8,010 bases of DNA, from assembly GCA_927798505.1 (NCBI GenBank), contig CAKMNE010000063.1:1-8010 (forward strand). Direction: 5' to 3'. Positions within the stretch are counted from its first letter, which is position 1. Each line of letters begins with the position of its first letter. Both the position numbers and the translations under genes were made by a program. The notes under the pieces are model-generated. The model was given only the letters and a program-made list of their open reading frames with translations. It had not been told where the DNA came from and searched no databases. Positions 1-7,989 of this stretch are shown here, in pieces. This DNA is from an uncultured Bacteroidales bacterium (GTDB taxonomy: Bacteria > Bacteroidota > Bacteroidia > Bacteroidales > UBA932).

Positions 1-532
1 TCTTGCCTGTTCCGATTGCCCATACCGGCTCGTAAGCGATTACGATGTGCTTCATATCCTCAGCTGTGAAGTGTGAGAGCACGTTCACTGTCTGGGCCTT
101 GCAAACATCGAAATGCTTTCCGGCTTCCCTCTCCTCGAGGTTCTCACCTACACAGAGGATGACGTCAAGTCCGTTTGCAAGCGCGAGCTTGGTCTTCTCT
201 ACAAGCTTGGCGTCGGTCTCACCGTAGTACTGACGACGCTCGGAGTGTCCGAGAATTGTGTACTCGCAACCAACTGATGCAAGCATAGCCGCTGAAACTT
301 CTCCTGTGTAAGCGCCTTTCTCCTTGTCTGCGCAGTTCTCGGCAGAAAGAGCGACAGGGGTGCCCTTGACTACCTCAGCTACAGGGTAGAGGTGGGTGAA
401 AGGGGTTGCAATGATAAGTTTGACGTCAGCAGGAACCTGTGCGGCGCCTGCAACAACTGCCTTTGCGAGCTCGATGCCCTCCGGAACTGTAGTATTCATC
501 TTCCAGTTGCCGGCTACGATGTGTTTTCTCAT
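1..532 (-). CDS. tpiA: Triosephosphate isomerase, N-terminal 177 codons (cut by window edge)
   Basis: This cytosolic enzyme interconverts dihydroxyacetone phosphate and glyceraldehyde 3-phosphate in glycolysis and gluconeogenesis. Reading the minus strand from the ATG at 532-530 gives 177 open codons plus one base before the left edge. It begins [13 protein letters not shown], which contains the substrate-binding Asn9 and Lys11. The catalytic His96 lies in ILGHSERR, and the catalytic Glu168 lies in the family signature [12 protein letters not shown], which ends exactly at the edge. The family is usually about 250 residues, so roughly 70 C-terminal residues (flexible loop 6 and the phosphate-binding GG segment) lie outside. 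The start is fixed by the conserved N-terminus. The gene is transcribed away from tyrS, and a perfect TAAATTTG box on the minus strand lies 40 bases upstream of its ATG. Nothing is odd in the visible part, and the identification is secure. Confidence 0.97.
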   Translation of the reverse strand, partial: MRKHIVAGNWKMNTTVPEGIELAKAVVAGAAQVPADVKLIIATPFTHLYPVAEVVKGTPVALSAENCADKEKGAYTGEVSAAMLASVGCEYTILGHSERRQYYGETDAKLVEKTKLALANGLDVILCVGENLEEREAGKHFDVCKAQTVNVLSHFTAEDMKHIVIAYEPVWAIGTGK

Positions 533-571
533 ATTACTTGATGTGTTTGTACTTTGTTTCTGTTTGCGGCG

Positions 572-579
572 CAAATTTA
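572..579 (-). promoter_or_regulatory. Putative -7 box of the tpiA promoter
   Basis: On the minus strand this reads TAAATTTG, an exact match to the Bacteroidota primary-sigma -7 consensus TAnnTTTG. A transcript starting a few bases beyond it, near 565-567, would have a leader of about 33 bases that is rich in A, as is usual for strongly translated genes in this phylum. No TTTG (-33 element) is found at the usual spacing of about 20 bases, so the call rests on the -7 box and its position. Confidence 0.55.
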
Positions 580-581
580 CG

Positions 582-591
582 CAATTAATTG
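582..591. promoter_or_regulatory. Perfect 10-base palindrome between the two divergent -7 boxes
   Basis: CAATTAATTG is a perfect palindrome in the 13-base space between the two outward-facing TAAATTTG boxes. Its centre (586.5) is within half a base of the centre of the inverted repeat made by the boxes (586). It could be an operator for a dimeric regulator, or only AT-rich promoter spacer DNA. The sequence alone does not decide between these. Confidence 0.3.
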
Positions 592-592
592 T

Positions 593-600
593 TAAATTTG
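593..600 (+). promoter_or_regulatory. Putative -7 box of the tyrS operon promoter
   Basis: TAAATTTG matches the Bacteroidota -7 consensus TAnnTTTG exactly and lies 22 bases before the tyrS ATG. It predicts a start near 605-607 and a short leader of about 16 bases that is A-rich and without a Shine-Dalgarno sequence. The nearest upstream TTTG (563-566) is 26 bases away, which is wider than the usual spacing, so the -33 element is weak or absent. This is the only clear promoter in front of the plus-strand gene run. Confidence 0.55.
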
Positions 601-622
601 TAGGTATTTATAAAAACATCAG

Positions 623-1912
623 ATGAAGAATTTTGTAGAAGAACTCACCTGGAGGGGAATGATCCACAGTATCACTCCGGGAACGGAGGAGGCTTTGGCC
701 AAAGGACCAATGAGCGCATATGTAGGAATTGACCCTACAGGAGACTCCCTCCATATCGGCCACCTTGTCAGCATAATGATTCTCAAGCATTTCCAGGCCT
801 GCGGAAACAAGCCTTTCGCCCTGGTTGGCGGCGCCACCGGAATGATTGGCGACCCTTCGATGAAAAGCCAGGAAAGGAATCTGCTGGACGAGGCTACCCT
901 CGCACACAATGTAGAATGCATCAAAGCCCAGCTCGGACGCTTCCTGGATTTCGATTCCGACGCACCGAACAAGGCAGAGCTTGTGAACAATTATGACTGG
1001 ATGAAGGACTATACCTTCATCAATTTCACCCGCGACATAGGCAAGCTCATCACGGTGAATTATATGATGAGCAAGGACTCGGTGAAGAAGCGCCTCTCAC
1101 GCGACTCTTCCGAGGGAATGTCCTTCACCGAATTCACCTACCAGCTGCTTCAGGGCTACGATTTCCTTTATCTGTACGAGCACAGGGGCGTAAAGCTCCA
1201 GCTCGGAGGAGCGGACCAGTGGGGAAACATCACCACAGGAACTGAGCTTATCCGCCGCACCTGCTCAGGCGAGGCCTATGCCCTCACCTGCCCTCTTATC
1301 ACCAAAGCCGACGGAGGCAAGTTCGGAAAGACCGAGAAGGGCAACATCTGGCTCGACGCCGAGCGCACCAGCCCTTACCAGTTCTACCAGTTCTGGCTCA
1401 ACGTGTCCGATGAGGATGCGGAGAAATACATCAAGATTTTCACTATGCTCGAGCGCGAGACCATTGAGAGCGCGATAGAGGAGCATCGCGCAGATCCGGG
1501 ACGCCGCTCACTTCAGAAGCTTCTGGCAGAAGAAGTTACAAGGATGGTTCACGGACAGGAGGAACTGGACAAAGCGATTCGCGCCTCACAGATTCTTTTC
1601 GGAAAGGCCAGCGCCGAGGACCTTCGCAGTCTCGACGAGAAGACCTTCCTCGCAGTGTTTGACGGAGTGCCTACCTTCAACGTTGCGAAAGACAAGCTGC
1701 CTATGGGAGTACTCGATTTCCTTGCAGTCGAGACTCAGGTATTCCCTTCCAAGGGCGAGGCCAGAAAGATGATTCAGGGCAACGGTTTCTCCATCAACAA
1801 GGAGAAGATGACGGACATCAACCGCCAGGTAGGCGAAGGCGATATCATTGACGGCAAATACATACTGGTCCAGAAAGGCAAGAAGGACTACTTCATCATC
1901 AATGTAAAATAG
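623..1912 (+). CDS. tyrS: Tyrosine--tRNA ligase (TyrRS)
   Basis: This cytosolic class I aminoacyl-tRNA synthetase joins tyrosine to tRNA-Tyr using ATP. The 429-residue product has the usual length and order. The Rossmann catalytic domain contains YVGIDPT (33-39), the HIGH motif (HIGH, 44-47), the tyrosine-pocket segment GGADQWGN (195-202) and the KMSKS-equivalent loop KFGKT (233-237), which marks the common TyrS type rather than TyrZ. After the helical anticodon-binding region comes a C-terminal S4-like RNA-binding domain (about 365-425), with [11 protein letters not shown] as its core. The ATG at 623 gives the expected start MKNFVEEL and is the first ATG after the promoter box. It is the first gene of the plus-strand run, and rbfA starts two bases after its stop. 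No T-box or other leader structure fits in the roughly 16-base leader. Confidence 0.98.
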   Translation: MKNFVEELTWRGMIHSITPGTEEALAKGPMSAYVGIDPTGDSLHIGHLVSIMILKHFQACGNKPFALVGGATGMIGDPSMKSQERNLLDEATLAHNVECIKAQLGRFLDFDSDAPNKAELVNNYDWMKDYTFINFTRDIGKLITVNYMMSKDSVKKRLSRDSSEGMSFTEFTYQLLQGYDFLYLYEHRGVKLQLGGADQWGNITTGTELIRRTCSGEAYALTCPLITKADGGKFGKTEKGNIWLDAERTSPYQFYQFWLNVSDEDAEKYIKIFTMLERETIESAIEEHRADPGRRSLQKLLAEEVTRMVHGQEELDKAIRASQILFGKASAEDLRSLDEKTFLAVFDGVPTFNVAKDKLPMGVLDFLAVETQVFPSKGEARKMIQGNGFSINKEKMTDINRQVGEGDIIDGKYILVQKGKKDYFIINVK

Positions 1913-1914
1913 CC

Positions 1915-2259
1915 ATGGAAGGACAGTCAACACGACAGCTCAAGGTCGCAAGGCAGTTGCAGAGGGACCTTGCCGAGATTATCCGCAGCCGGGGAATGGC
2001 GGCTTTCGGTGGCGCTATGCTCACCGTCAGCGAAGTGAGAATCAGTCCCGACCTCTCCATAGCCAAGGTCTATGTTTCAATCTTCCCTTCCGAAAAGCAG
2101 AAGGAAGTTATGGAAACCCTGGAGCAGGAGAAAAAGTCCATCAGGGGCGAACTCGGAAGGCAGGTAGCCAAGCAACTGAGAATAGTGCCGGAGCTCGATT
2201 TCTATCTGGACACCAGTCTGGACTATGCCGAGCATATTGAAGAGCTCCTAAAGATGTAG
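1915..2259 (+). CDS. rbfA: 30S ribosome-binding factor RbfA
   Basis: RbfA is a small cytosolic assembly factor that binds the immature 30S subunit near the 5' end of 16S rRNA and helps late maturation, notably at low temperature. The 114-residue product shows the single type II KH-like fold. An N-terminal helix (TRQLKVARQLQRDLAEII, 6-23) is followed by a strand with the family hallmark VSEVRISPDLSIAKVYVS (38-55). A second helix (RGELGRQVAKQL, 77-88) and the strand with the final helix PELDFYLDTSLDYAEHI (92-108) complete it. The length is typical. The start is two bases after the tyrS stop, so reinitiation or coupling is likely. Pairing with tyrS puts two translation functions together. The C-terminus has none of the long extension seen in some proteobacterial RbfA proteins. 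Confidence 0.95.
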   Translation: MEGQSTRQLKVARQLQRDLAEIIRSRGMAAFGGAMLTVSEVRISPDLSIAKVYVSIFPSEKQKEVMETLEQEKKSIRGELGRQVAKQLRIVPELDFYLDTSLDYAEHIEELLKM

Positions 2260-2264
2260 TCGGA

Positions 2265-3386
2265 TTGAGCGTCTGGGGCAAAATAGCGGGCAGATATCTT
2301 TTTTCCGGAAAATCGGGCAGCGTTACGGGCTGGATTTCCGGAATCAGTGCCGCCGGCATGGCAGTTGGGAGTGCGGCGCTCATAATCATACTTTCCGTTT
2401 ACAACGGCTTTGACTTCACAATACGGGAAAACCTGAAACAAAGCGATCCGGATTTTCTGGTACGTGCAGTGGAAGGCAAGACTTTTGACTGCAGCAGCGA
2501 CAGTTTCGAGCGTATTGCAGAGCTCCCGGGCGTGACCGAGGCTTGCCCGGTGCTCGAAGAGACGGTTGCACTGCGCTACAGGGGCAGGCAGGCAATAGCA
2601 AAAGTCAGAGGCCTGGATTCAGCCTATGAATGCAGCGTAAGTACCTCCCTGGCTGGCGAACTGGGCATCAGAACAGCCTTTATGGACTCTTTGGAATTGT
2701 ACTATCCTTCCAGAAAAAAGGATATTTCGCTCATTAATCCGGAGTCCTCCCTGAGGAGCATCAGCCTCAGGCCCGGGAAGGTGGTTTCCCTGGAAGGGAA
2801 CTGCGTTATACTGCCCATGGCCAAGGCCCGGACGCTTCTGGATTACAGCAGCGAAGTGAGTGCCTTCGAAATACGCTGCGATGCAGGCCCGGGACCTTCG
2901 AAGGAGACACTGAGCTCAATACTCGGTCCCGATTTCGAGGTGCTGGACAGGATTATGCAGCAGCCGGCGCTCTACAAGATGATGAGCTATGAGAAGGCGG
3001 CCATATTCATGATTCTGATGTTCGTCGTGCTGATTGTGGCCTTCAACATCTACGCCTCGCTCTCCATGCTCATCATAGAGAAAAAGCAGGACAGGGAGAC
3101 CCTTCGCAGCCTTGGTGCAAGCCCGTCACTGATACGCCGCGTCTTCCGCACGGAAGGCTGGATGATAAGCTGGATCGGAGCGGCCGCAGGCCTGCTCATA
3201 GGCATAGTCGTGGTGCTGCTGCAGCAGCGCTTCGGTTTTATCTCGATGCCGGGCAACTCCATGATGGCGGCTTATCCTGTTCAACTGAAGTTTACGGACA
3301 TACTGCTTACTGCAGCGGGAGTGGGCCTTATAGGGGCTTTGGTTACAGCAATTGGAATACACAATATTGACAAATATGAAGATTAG
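2265..3386 (+). CDS. LolC/LolE-like ABC transporter permease (FtsX family)
   Basis: This is probably the inner-membrane permease of a LolCDE-type system, which releases outer-membrane lipoproteins from the inner membrane using a separate ATPase. The 373 residues have the 1+3 membrane layout of the FtsX/MacB permease family. TM1 lies near 27-48 after the positively charged stretch KIAGRYLFSGKSG. A periplasmic MacB-like core domain spans about 50-240, and TM2-4 lie near 245-270, 300-320 and 344-365. The cytoplasmic coupling loop EKKQDRETLRSLGAS (272-286), followed by RRVFRTEGW (291-299), is typical of LolC/E. It is a little shorter than the usual 400 or so residues. The start is a TTG: an in-frame stop at 2238-2240 excludes any upstream ATG, and the first internal ATG (codon 32) would delete half of TM1. 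The ATPase is not in the window. A general FtsX-like permease with another substrate is possible. Confidence 0.85.
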   Translation: MSVWGKIAGRYLFSGKSGSVTGWISGISAAGMAVGSAALIIILSVYNGFDFTIRENLKQSDPDFLVRAVEGKTFDCSSDSFERIAELPGVTEACPVLEETVALRYRGRQAIAKVRGLDSAYECSVSTSLAGELGIRTAFMDSLELYYPSRKKDISLINPESSLRSISLRPGKVVSLEGNCVILPMAKARTLLDYSSEVSAFEIRCDAGPGPSKETLSSILGPDFEVLDRIMQQPALYKMMSYEKAAIFMILMFVVLIVAFNIYASLSMLIIEKKQDRETLRSLGASPSLIRRVFRTEGWMISWIGAAAGLLIGIVVVLLQQRFGFISMPGNSMMAAYPVQLKFTDILLTAAGVGLIGALVTAIGIHNIDKYED

Positions 3387-4758
3387 AAGAATAACAGCTG
3401 CGCTTGCAGCGCTGTGCTGCGTGGGCGCCTTCGCACAGACGGAAGGCGGCATCAGCGAAGAAATGCTCAAAGAGATTCGCAAGTCCTATCAGAACACTGC
3501 CGCGGACAAGGCCGTGCGCAATGCCCTGAACACCACCTCCATCTCCGTGCTGGCTGAGAATGCAGCCAACCAGGCAATGATCGACACCCATTTTTCCGAC
3601 AGGGTGAAGACCAAGGGCATTACCAACCAGAAGCAGTCAGGCAGATGCTGGCTCTTCACCGGGCTGAATGTGTTGCGCGCAAAGGCAATCAGCGAACACG
3701 ACATGGGCGAATTCCAGTTCTCCCAGTCCTACTGTTTCTTCTACGACCAGCTGGAAAAGTCGAATCTCTTCCTGCAGGCCATTATAGACACCCGCAAGCT
3801 CCCTGTCGATGACCGCAAGGTGGACTGGCTGCTGAGCAATCCGCTCAGCGACGGCGGCACCTTCACCGGAGTGTCCAACCTGGTCAGCAAGTACGGAGTG
3901 GTGCCTGCCGAGGTGATGCCCGAGTCCTTCATAGCCAACAACACCTCCGCATTCTGCGCCCAGCTCAAGACCATTCTGCGTCAGGACGCTCTCAAGCTGC
4001 GCGAATGCAAAAGCGCCAAAAAGGCTCAGGAGATGAAGCTTGGCATGCTCGGGGAAATCTACCGTCTGCTCTGCCTTGCCTACGGAGAGCCGCCGGTGGA
4101 GTTCGAGTGGAGTTTCTACGACGCTTCCGGCAATTTCGTTAGCCGCAAGAGCTACACCCCTCAGTCCTTCTATCAGGAGTTCGTGGGGCTGGACCTCAAC
4201 CACAACTACGTGATGCTGATGAACGATCCTTGCCGCGAGTATTACAAGACCTACGAAATAGAGTACGACCGCCATCTGTATGACGGAGACAACTGGCTCT
4301 ATCTCAACCTCCCTTTGGACAGAATCAAGGAAATTGCCATCGCTGGCATCAAGGGCGGGGACGCGATGTATTTCAGCTGCGACGTGGGCAAGTTCCTGCA
4401 CCGCAAGAAAGGCACGCTCGACCTTGCGAACTACGACTACGAGTCCCTGCTTGGAGTGAACTTCACTATGGACAAGAAGCAGAGAATCACCACCCACGCC
4501 AGCGGTTCTTCGCACGCGATGACCCTCATCGCCGTAGACCTGCAGGACGGCAAGCCGACAAAGTGGATGGTGGAGAACAGCTGGGGCCGCGAGAGCGGCT
4601 ATCAGGGCTGCCTGATTATGACGGATGAGTGGTTCGACGAGTATATGTTCCGCCTCGTCGCAGAACGCCGCTACATCCCGGAAGACCTCCTGCCATATCT
4701 CGACCAAAAACCCGTACAGCTCCCTGCCTGGGACCCAATGTTCCTTCCTGAAGAATGA
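3376..4758 (+). CDS. pepC: Secreted C1 family cysteine peptidase (aminopeptidase C / bleomycin hydrolase-like)
   Basis: This is a papain-fold (C1B) peptidase of the PepC/bleomycin hydrolase group; family members act as aminopeptidases and usually form hexamers. The 460-residue product has a complete active site: oxyanion Gln85 and nucleophile Cys91 in NQKQSGRCWLF, His380 in ASGSSHAMTLIAVD, and Asn401 in MVENSWG. The C-terminal LPAWDPM resembles the conserved tail that enters the active site in this family. Residues 1-20 (MKIRRITAALAALCCVGAFA) form a signal peptide with likely cleavage after AFA, so export to the periplasm or beyond is predicted, unlike the cytosolic classical enzymes. The lipobox alternative (AALC) is poor. 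The ATG at 3376 is chosen over an upstream in-frame TTG (3352) because it begins the signal peptide. It overlaps the permease end by 11 bases, and polA overlaps its stop. Confidence 0.92.
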   Translation: MKIRRITAALAALCCVGAFAQTEGGISEEMLKEIRKSYQNTAADKAVRNALNTTSISVLAENAANQAMIDTHFSDRVKTKGITNQKQSGRCWLFTGLNVLRAKAISEHDMGEFQFSQSYCFFYDQLEKSNLFLQAIIDTRKLPVDDRKVDWLLSNPLSDGGTFTGVSNLVSKYGVVPAEVMPESFIANNTSAFCAQLKTILRQDALKLRECKSAKKAQEMKLGMLGEIYRLLCLAYGEPPVEFEWSFYDASGNFVSRKSYTPQSFYQEFVGLDLNHNYVMLMNDPCREYYKTYEIEYDRHLYDGDNWLYLNLPLDRIKEIAIAGIKGGDAMYFSCDVGKFLHRKKGTLDLANYDYESLLGVNFTMDKKQRITTHASGSSHAMTLIAVDLQDGKPTKWMVENSWGRESGYQGCLIMTDEWFDEYMFRLVAERRYIPEDLLPYLDQKPVQLPAWDPMFLPEE

Positions 4759-7424
4759 TGAAACTGTTCCTGATTGACGGCCACGCCCTGATTTTCAAGA
4801 TGTACTATGCCTTTCTGGGCAGGCCTATGATTAATACCAAGGGGCAGGATACTTCCATACTCTATGGATTCACCAAGTACCTCCTGGACCTGATTGCAAG
4901 GGAGAGGCCGAGCCATATGGCCGTTGCCTTCGACCCTCCCGGAGGGACCTTCCGCAACCAGCTCTATCCTCAGTACAAGGCCAACCGCGCCGAAACGCCC
5001 CAGCTGGTAATCGATGCCCTTGAGCCGCTCAGCGCTATAGTGAAGTCGCTGGGCATACCGGTGCTGATGGTGGGCGGCTTCGAGGCTGACGATGTGATAG
5101 GCTCTATGGCCAAACGCAGCGCGGAGCAAGGTATGGATGTGTATATGGTGACTCCCGACAAGGACTACGGGCAGCTGATCGAGGATCATATCTTCCAATA
5201 CAAGCCGGGCAAGGGCGGAAATGAAAAGGAGATCTACGGTCCTGCCGAGATCTGCGAAAAGTACGGCATAGCAAGCCCGACTCAGATTATCGATGTGCTG
5301 ACCCTGTGCGGAGATGCCTCGGACAATGTTCCGGGCGTGCAGGGAGTGGGCCCGGTGGGAGCGTCCAAGCTCCTGGGCAAATACGGGACGGTGGAGAATA
5401 TCTACGCCCACCTGAGCGAACTGAGCGCAAAGCAGCAGCAGATGTTCAAAGAGGCGCTGCCGCATATCAGCCTGTCCAAGCAGCTGGTTACCATCAAAAC
5501 GGACATCCCCCTGATGGTCAGTGTCGAGCAGATGAAGATGAAAAGCGAAGTCGGGCCGGAGATTCTGGGCTATATAGACAAATACGAGATGCGTTTGCTC
5601 AAGAGGGTGCTCGCTTCCATCTGGAAACTGCCGGTGGCAAAACCGGCGGCGCCTTCGCAGGAGGCGGAAGTCCCCCGGACGGAGCTTATGCCTGAGATTG
5701 CGCAGGCCCCCGTGTGCGAGCACCTCGACTACAGCGAAGGCGCCGCCGCCCAGGTGATAGCCGATGCGAGGGGCAAGGGCCGGATGTGCATAGTGGTGGA
5801 TACGGATATGATTACCGTCTCCACGGACAGCCTCTGCTGCACCGGCAAGGCCGCAGAATTCAAGCAAGTCCTTGAGGATGAAAGCATTGTCAAGTGCGGC
5901 TATGCTTTGAAAAGGCAAATCAACATACTCGCGTCCCAGGGAATAGAGCTGCGCGGCAGGCTGCTGGACGTGGAGCTTATGCACTATATCCTTAACCCTG
6001 AACGCAGCCACCAGCTGGAAGCGCTGGCAGCGCAATACCTCGGAGTGGAGCTTGCACCTTCGCAGGCTCCGGCACAGACCCTCTCCCTTTTCGACCAGGC
6101 GGAGGAATCGGGCTGCCGCCAGAGCAAAGCCAATGAGGCGGTGGCCATATATCTGCTTGCGCAGAAACTGGAACCGGAGCTTTCCGCCGGAGGAAGCGCG
6201 GCGCTGTATGACAAGATCGAAGAGCCTCTGGTTCATGTGCTTGCACGCATGGAGCAGGCGGGAGTGCGCATAGACCCCGGCTGCCTGAAGGAATTCGCGG
6301 CCGGACTGCGCGCCCGTATGGCGGAAAAAGAGGCTTTGGTGCGCAAAATCGCGGACAATCCGGCATTCAACGTAAGCTCCCCCAAGCAGGTGGGCGAACT
6401 GATTTTCGAGAAGCTCAAGCTCGACCCTAAGGCCAAGCGTCCGGTCAAGGGCAACTGGCCTACCGACGAAGAGACGCTTCTTGAACTGGCCGATCGCAGC
6501 CCCGTCATAGACGCAATTCTGGAATACAGGGGCATGAGGAAGCTGCTTTCGACCTATATCGACCCGCTCCCGGGCTATATAAGCCGCGCTGACGGAAGGG
6601 TGCATACCACTTTCAATCAGGCACTTACCTCAACGGGGCGCCTGAGCAGCTCCAACCCGAACCTGCAGAACATCCCGGTGCGCACCGAGGAAGGCCGCGA
6701 GATACGCAAAGCATTCACTGCGCCGAAGGGAAGCGTCATCATGTCCGCCGACTACTCGCAGATCGAGCTGCGCCTTATGGCCCATCTTTGCGCAGACGCC
6801 CATATGATAGAAGCCTTCAAGGCCGGCCAGGACGTGCATAGCGCCATGGCCGCCAAAATCTTCCATAAGACTCTAGATGAGGTTACTGCCGAGGACAGGC
6901 GCGTTGCCAAGACCGCCAACTTCGGCATAATGTACGGCATCTCCGCCTTCGGCCTTGCTCAGAGGCTGCGCTGCTCGCGCAAGGAGGCTTCCCGCATCAT
7001 AGATGAATATTTCGCCTCATTCCCAAGCATACGCGGTTTCCTTGATGCAACGCTCGAAGACGCACGCCGCAAGGGCTATGTGCAGACTATGTTCGGACGC
7101 AGGCGCTATGTGCCGGATGTGAATGCGAACAACGCCAACGTTCGCGCCATGGCCGAAAGGAATGCCATAAACGCCCCTATCCAGGGCAGCGCCGCGGACA
7201 TCATCAAACTTGCGATGATAGGCGTGGACCGCGCTTTGCGCGAGCAGGGGCTGGGCAGCCGTATGGTGCTCCAGATTCACGACGAACTTATGCTCGAGGT
7301 TCCTGTCGAGGAAATCGAACCGGTAAAAAGAATACTCGTGGAACAGATGGAGAATGTAGTCTCCCTCAGCGTTCCCCTAACAGTTGAATGCAATTATGGC
7401 AAAAATTGGCTCGAAGCCCATTGA
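4755..7424 (+). CDS. polA: DNA polymerase I
   Basis: Pol I fills gaps and removes primers in Okazaki maturation and excision repair. The 889-residue product has three parts. The 5' nuclease (about 1-290) carries LFLIDGHAL (4-12), GFEADDVIGS (108-117), TPDKDYGQL (133-141) and the helix-hairpin-helix segment LCGDASDNVPGVQGVGP (184-200), so it looks active. An Ala/Pro-rich linker (about 292-340) leads to a reduced 3'-5' exonuclease-like domain (about 343-475). The polymerase domain has TSTGRLSSSNPNLQNIP (625-641), motif A DYSQIELR (666-673), motif B RRVAKTANFGIMYG (715-728, Phe723) and motif C QIHDELMLEV (840-849). The exonuclease site is degraded: DTD replaces DxE (349-351), Gln388 and Glu461 sit where Asp is expected, and Ser457 sits where Tyr is expected. 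The loop between the first two motifs is about 30 residues shorter than in E. coli. The start is ATGATG: 4755 (ATGA overlap with the peptidase stop) or 4758 gives MKLFLIDG. Confidence 0.97.
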   Translation: MMKLFLIDGHALIFKMYYAFLGRPMINTKGQDTSILYGFTKYLLDLIARERPSHMAVAFDPPGGTFRNQLYPQYKANRAETPQLVIDALEPLSAIVKSLGIPVLMVGGFEADDVIGSMAKRSAEQGMDVYMVTPDKDYGQLIEDHIFQYKPGKGGNEKEIYGPAEICEKYGIASPTQIIDVLTLCGDASDNVPGVQGVGPVGASKLLGKYGTVENIYAHLSELSAKQQQMFKEALPHISLSKQLVTIKTDIPLMVSVEQMKMKSEVGPEILGYIDKYEMRLLKRVLASIWKLPVAKPAAPSQEAEVPRTELMPEIAQAPVCEHLDYSEGAAAQVIADARGKGRMCIVVDTDMITVSTDSLCCTGKAAEFKQVLEDESIVKCGYALKRQINILASQGIELRGRLLDVELMHYILNPERSHQLEALAAQYLGVELAPSQAPAQTLSLFDQAEESGCRQSKANEAVAIYLLAQKLEPELSAGGSAALYDKIEEPLVHVLARMEQAGVRIDPGCLKEFAAGLRARMAEKEALVRKIADNPAFNVSSPKQVGELIFEKLKLDPKAKRPVKGNWPTDEETLLELADRSPVIDAILEYRGMRKLLSTYIDPLPGYISRADGRVHTTFNQALTSTGRLSSSNPNLQNIPVRTEEGREIRKAFTAPKGSVIMSADYSQIELRLMAHLCADAHMIEAFKAGQDVHSAMAAKIFHKTLDEVTAEDRRVAKTANFGIMYGISAFGLAQRLRCSRKEASRIIDEYFASFPSIRGFLDATLEDARRKGYVQTMFGRRRYVPDVNANNANVRAMAERNAINAPIQGSAADIIKLAMIGVDRALREQGLGSRMVLQIHDELMLEVPVEEIEPVKRILVEQMENVVSLSVPLTVECNYGKNWLEAH

Positions 7425-7989
7425 CGAACTGGTGAGGCGTGCGATAATAGGAGACGGCACCGCTTTCACCGCCCTGTGGGACACGAACATAGACAGTCTG
7501 AAAGCCTATCTGAAGTCGCTGCTCAAGAATATGGACGACTTCTACATAGACGACATATGCTCCCGCAGCTTCGAAAAGGCCTTCCGCCAAATCCGGAGCT
7601 ACGACCCGGGGAAAAGCCAGTTCTCCACCTGGCTGCGCAAAATTGCCCACAACACCGCTATGGATGTGGTTGATGCCGAAAACAGGGCAATGGGAGAGAT
7701 GGTTTCCATTGACGGCAAGGGACAGGAGAGCGCTTTGGGGGAGAGCCTGGAGGAGCAGATCGACTCCCCTCTCGATTCCATCATCCGCACTGAGGATGAG
7801 GAGCAGACCAACAGGTACATAGACGCTCTGCCGCAGCTGTACAGGGAGGTTGCCCGGAAGAGACTGATAGAAGGGCTTCAGTACAAGGAGATTGCCGAAG
7901 AGCTGGGAATGGAATTGAACACGGTCCGCACCCGTATCAGAAGGGCTAAGGGACTGATAGAGAATATGAAAGATGAACATGATTCCTGA
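7396..7989 (+). CDS. Sigma-70 family (ECF-like) RNA polymerase sigma factor
   Basis: This is a predicted alternative sigma factor that would direct RNA polymerase to a small regulon, which the sequence does not identify. The 197 residues contain sigma region 2 (about 22-98), with IDDICSRSFEKAFRQI (51-66) and the core-binding/-10 segment QFSTWLRKIAHNTAMDVVD (75-93). An acidic linker (about 99-137, rich in E and D) separates it from region 4 (about 138-190). The region 4 helix-turn-helix is YKEIAEELGMELNTVRTRIRRAK (163-185, broken here by Met172). There is no region 1.1 or 3, as in ECF sigmas. The ATG at 7396 is preferred to an in-frame TTG at 7384. Either start lies inside the end of polA (29 or 41 bases of overlap), so expression is probably coupled to polA. 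A further gene overlaps its 3' end, the usual place for an anti-sigma partner. Confidence 0.9.
   Translation: MAKIGSKPIDELVRRAIIGDGTAFTALWDTNIDSLKAYLKSLLKNMDDFYIDDICSRSFEKAFRQIRSYDPGKSQFSTWLRKIAHNTAMDVVDAENRAMGEMVSIDGKGQESALGESLEEQIDSPLDSIIRTEDEEQTNRYIDALPQLYREVARKRLIEGLQYKEIAEELGMELNTVRTRIRRAKGLIENMKDEHDS

Noticed and set aside
533..622. Possible riboswitch, T-box or small RNA upstream of tyrS
   Set aside because: The whole region between tpiA and tyrS is only 90 bases, and the predicted leader is about 16 bases. There is no room for such a structure, and no stem with a U-tract was seen.
3352..3375. Upstream TTG start that would add eight residues to the peptidase
   Set aside because: It would bury the signal peptide behind MEYTILTN and increase the overlap with the permease. 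The ATG at 3376 gives a normal signal peptide.
3637..4707. Open frame of 356 codons on the minus strand opposite the C1 peptidase
   Set aside because: It is antisense to a gene with a complete active site, its Val/His/Glu-rich translation resembles no family, and no promoter is visible. It is a codon-bias shadow.
4671..6605. Long open frame of 644 codons on the minus strand opposite polA
   Set aside because: It lies wholly antisense to well-supported polA and the peptidase end. The translation is rich in His, Leu, Arg and Gln with no recognisable motif, as expected for the complement of GC-biased codons.
7384..7395. Upstream TTG start that would add four residues to the sigma factor
   Set aside because: The ATG at 7396 is a stronger start and loses no part of sigma region 2.
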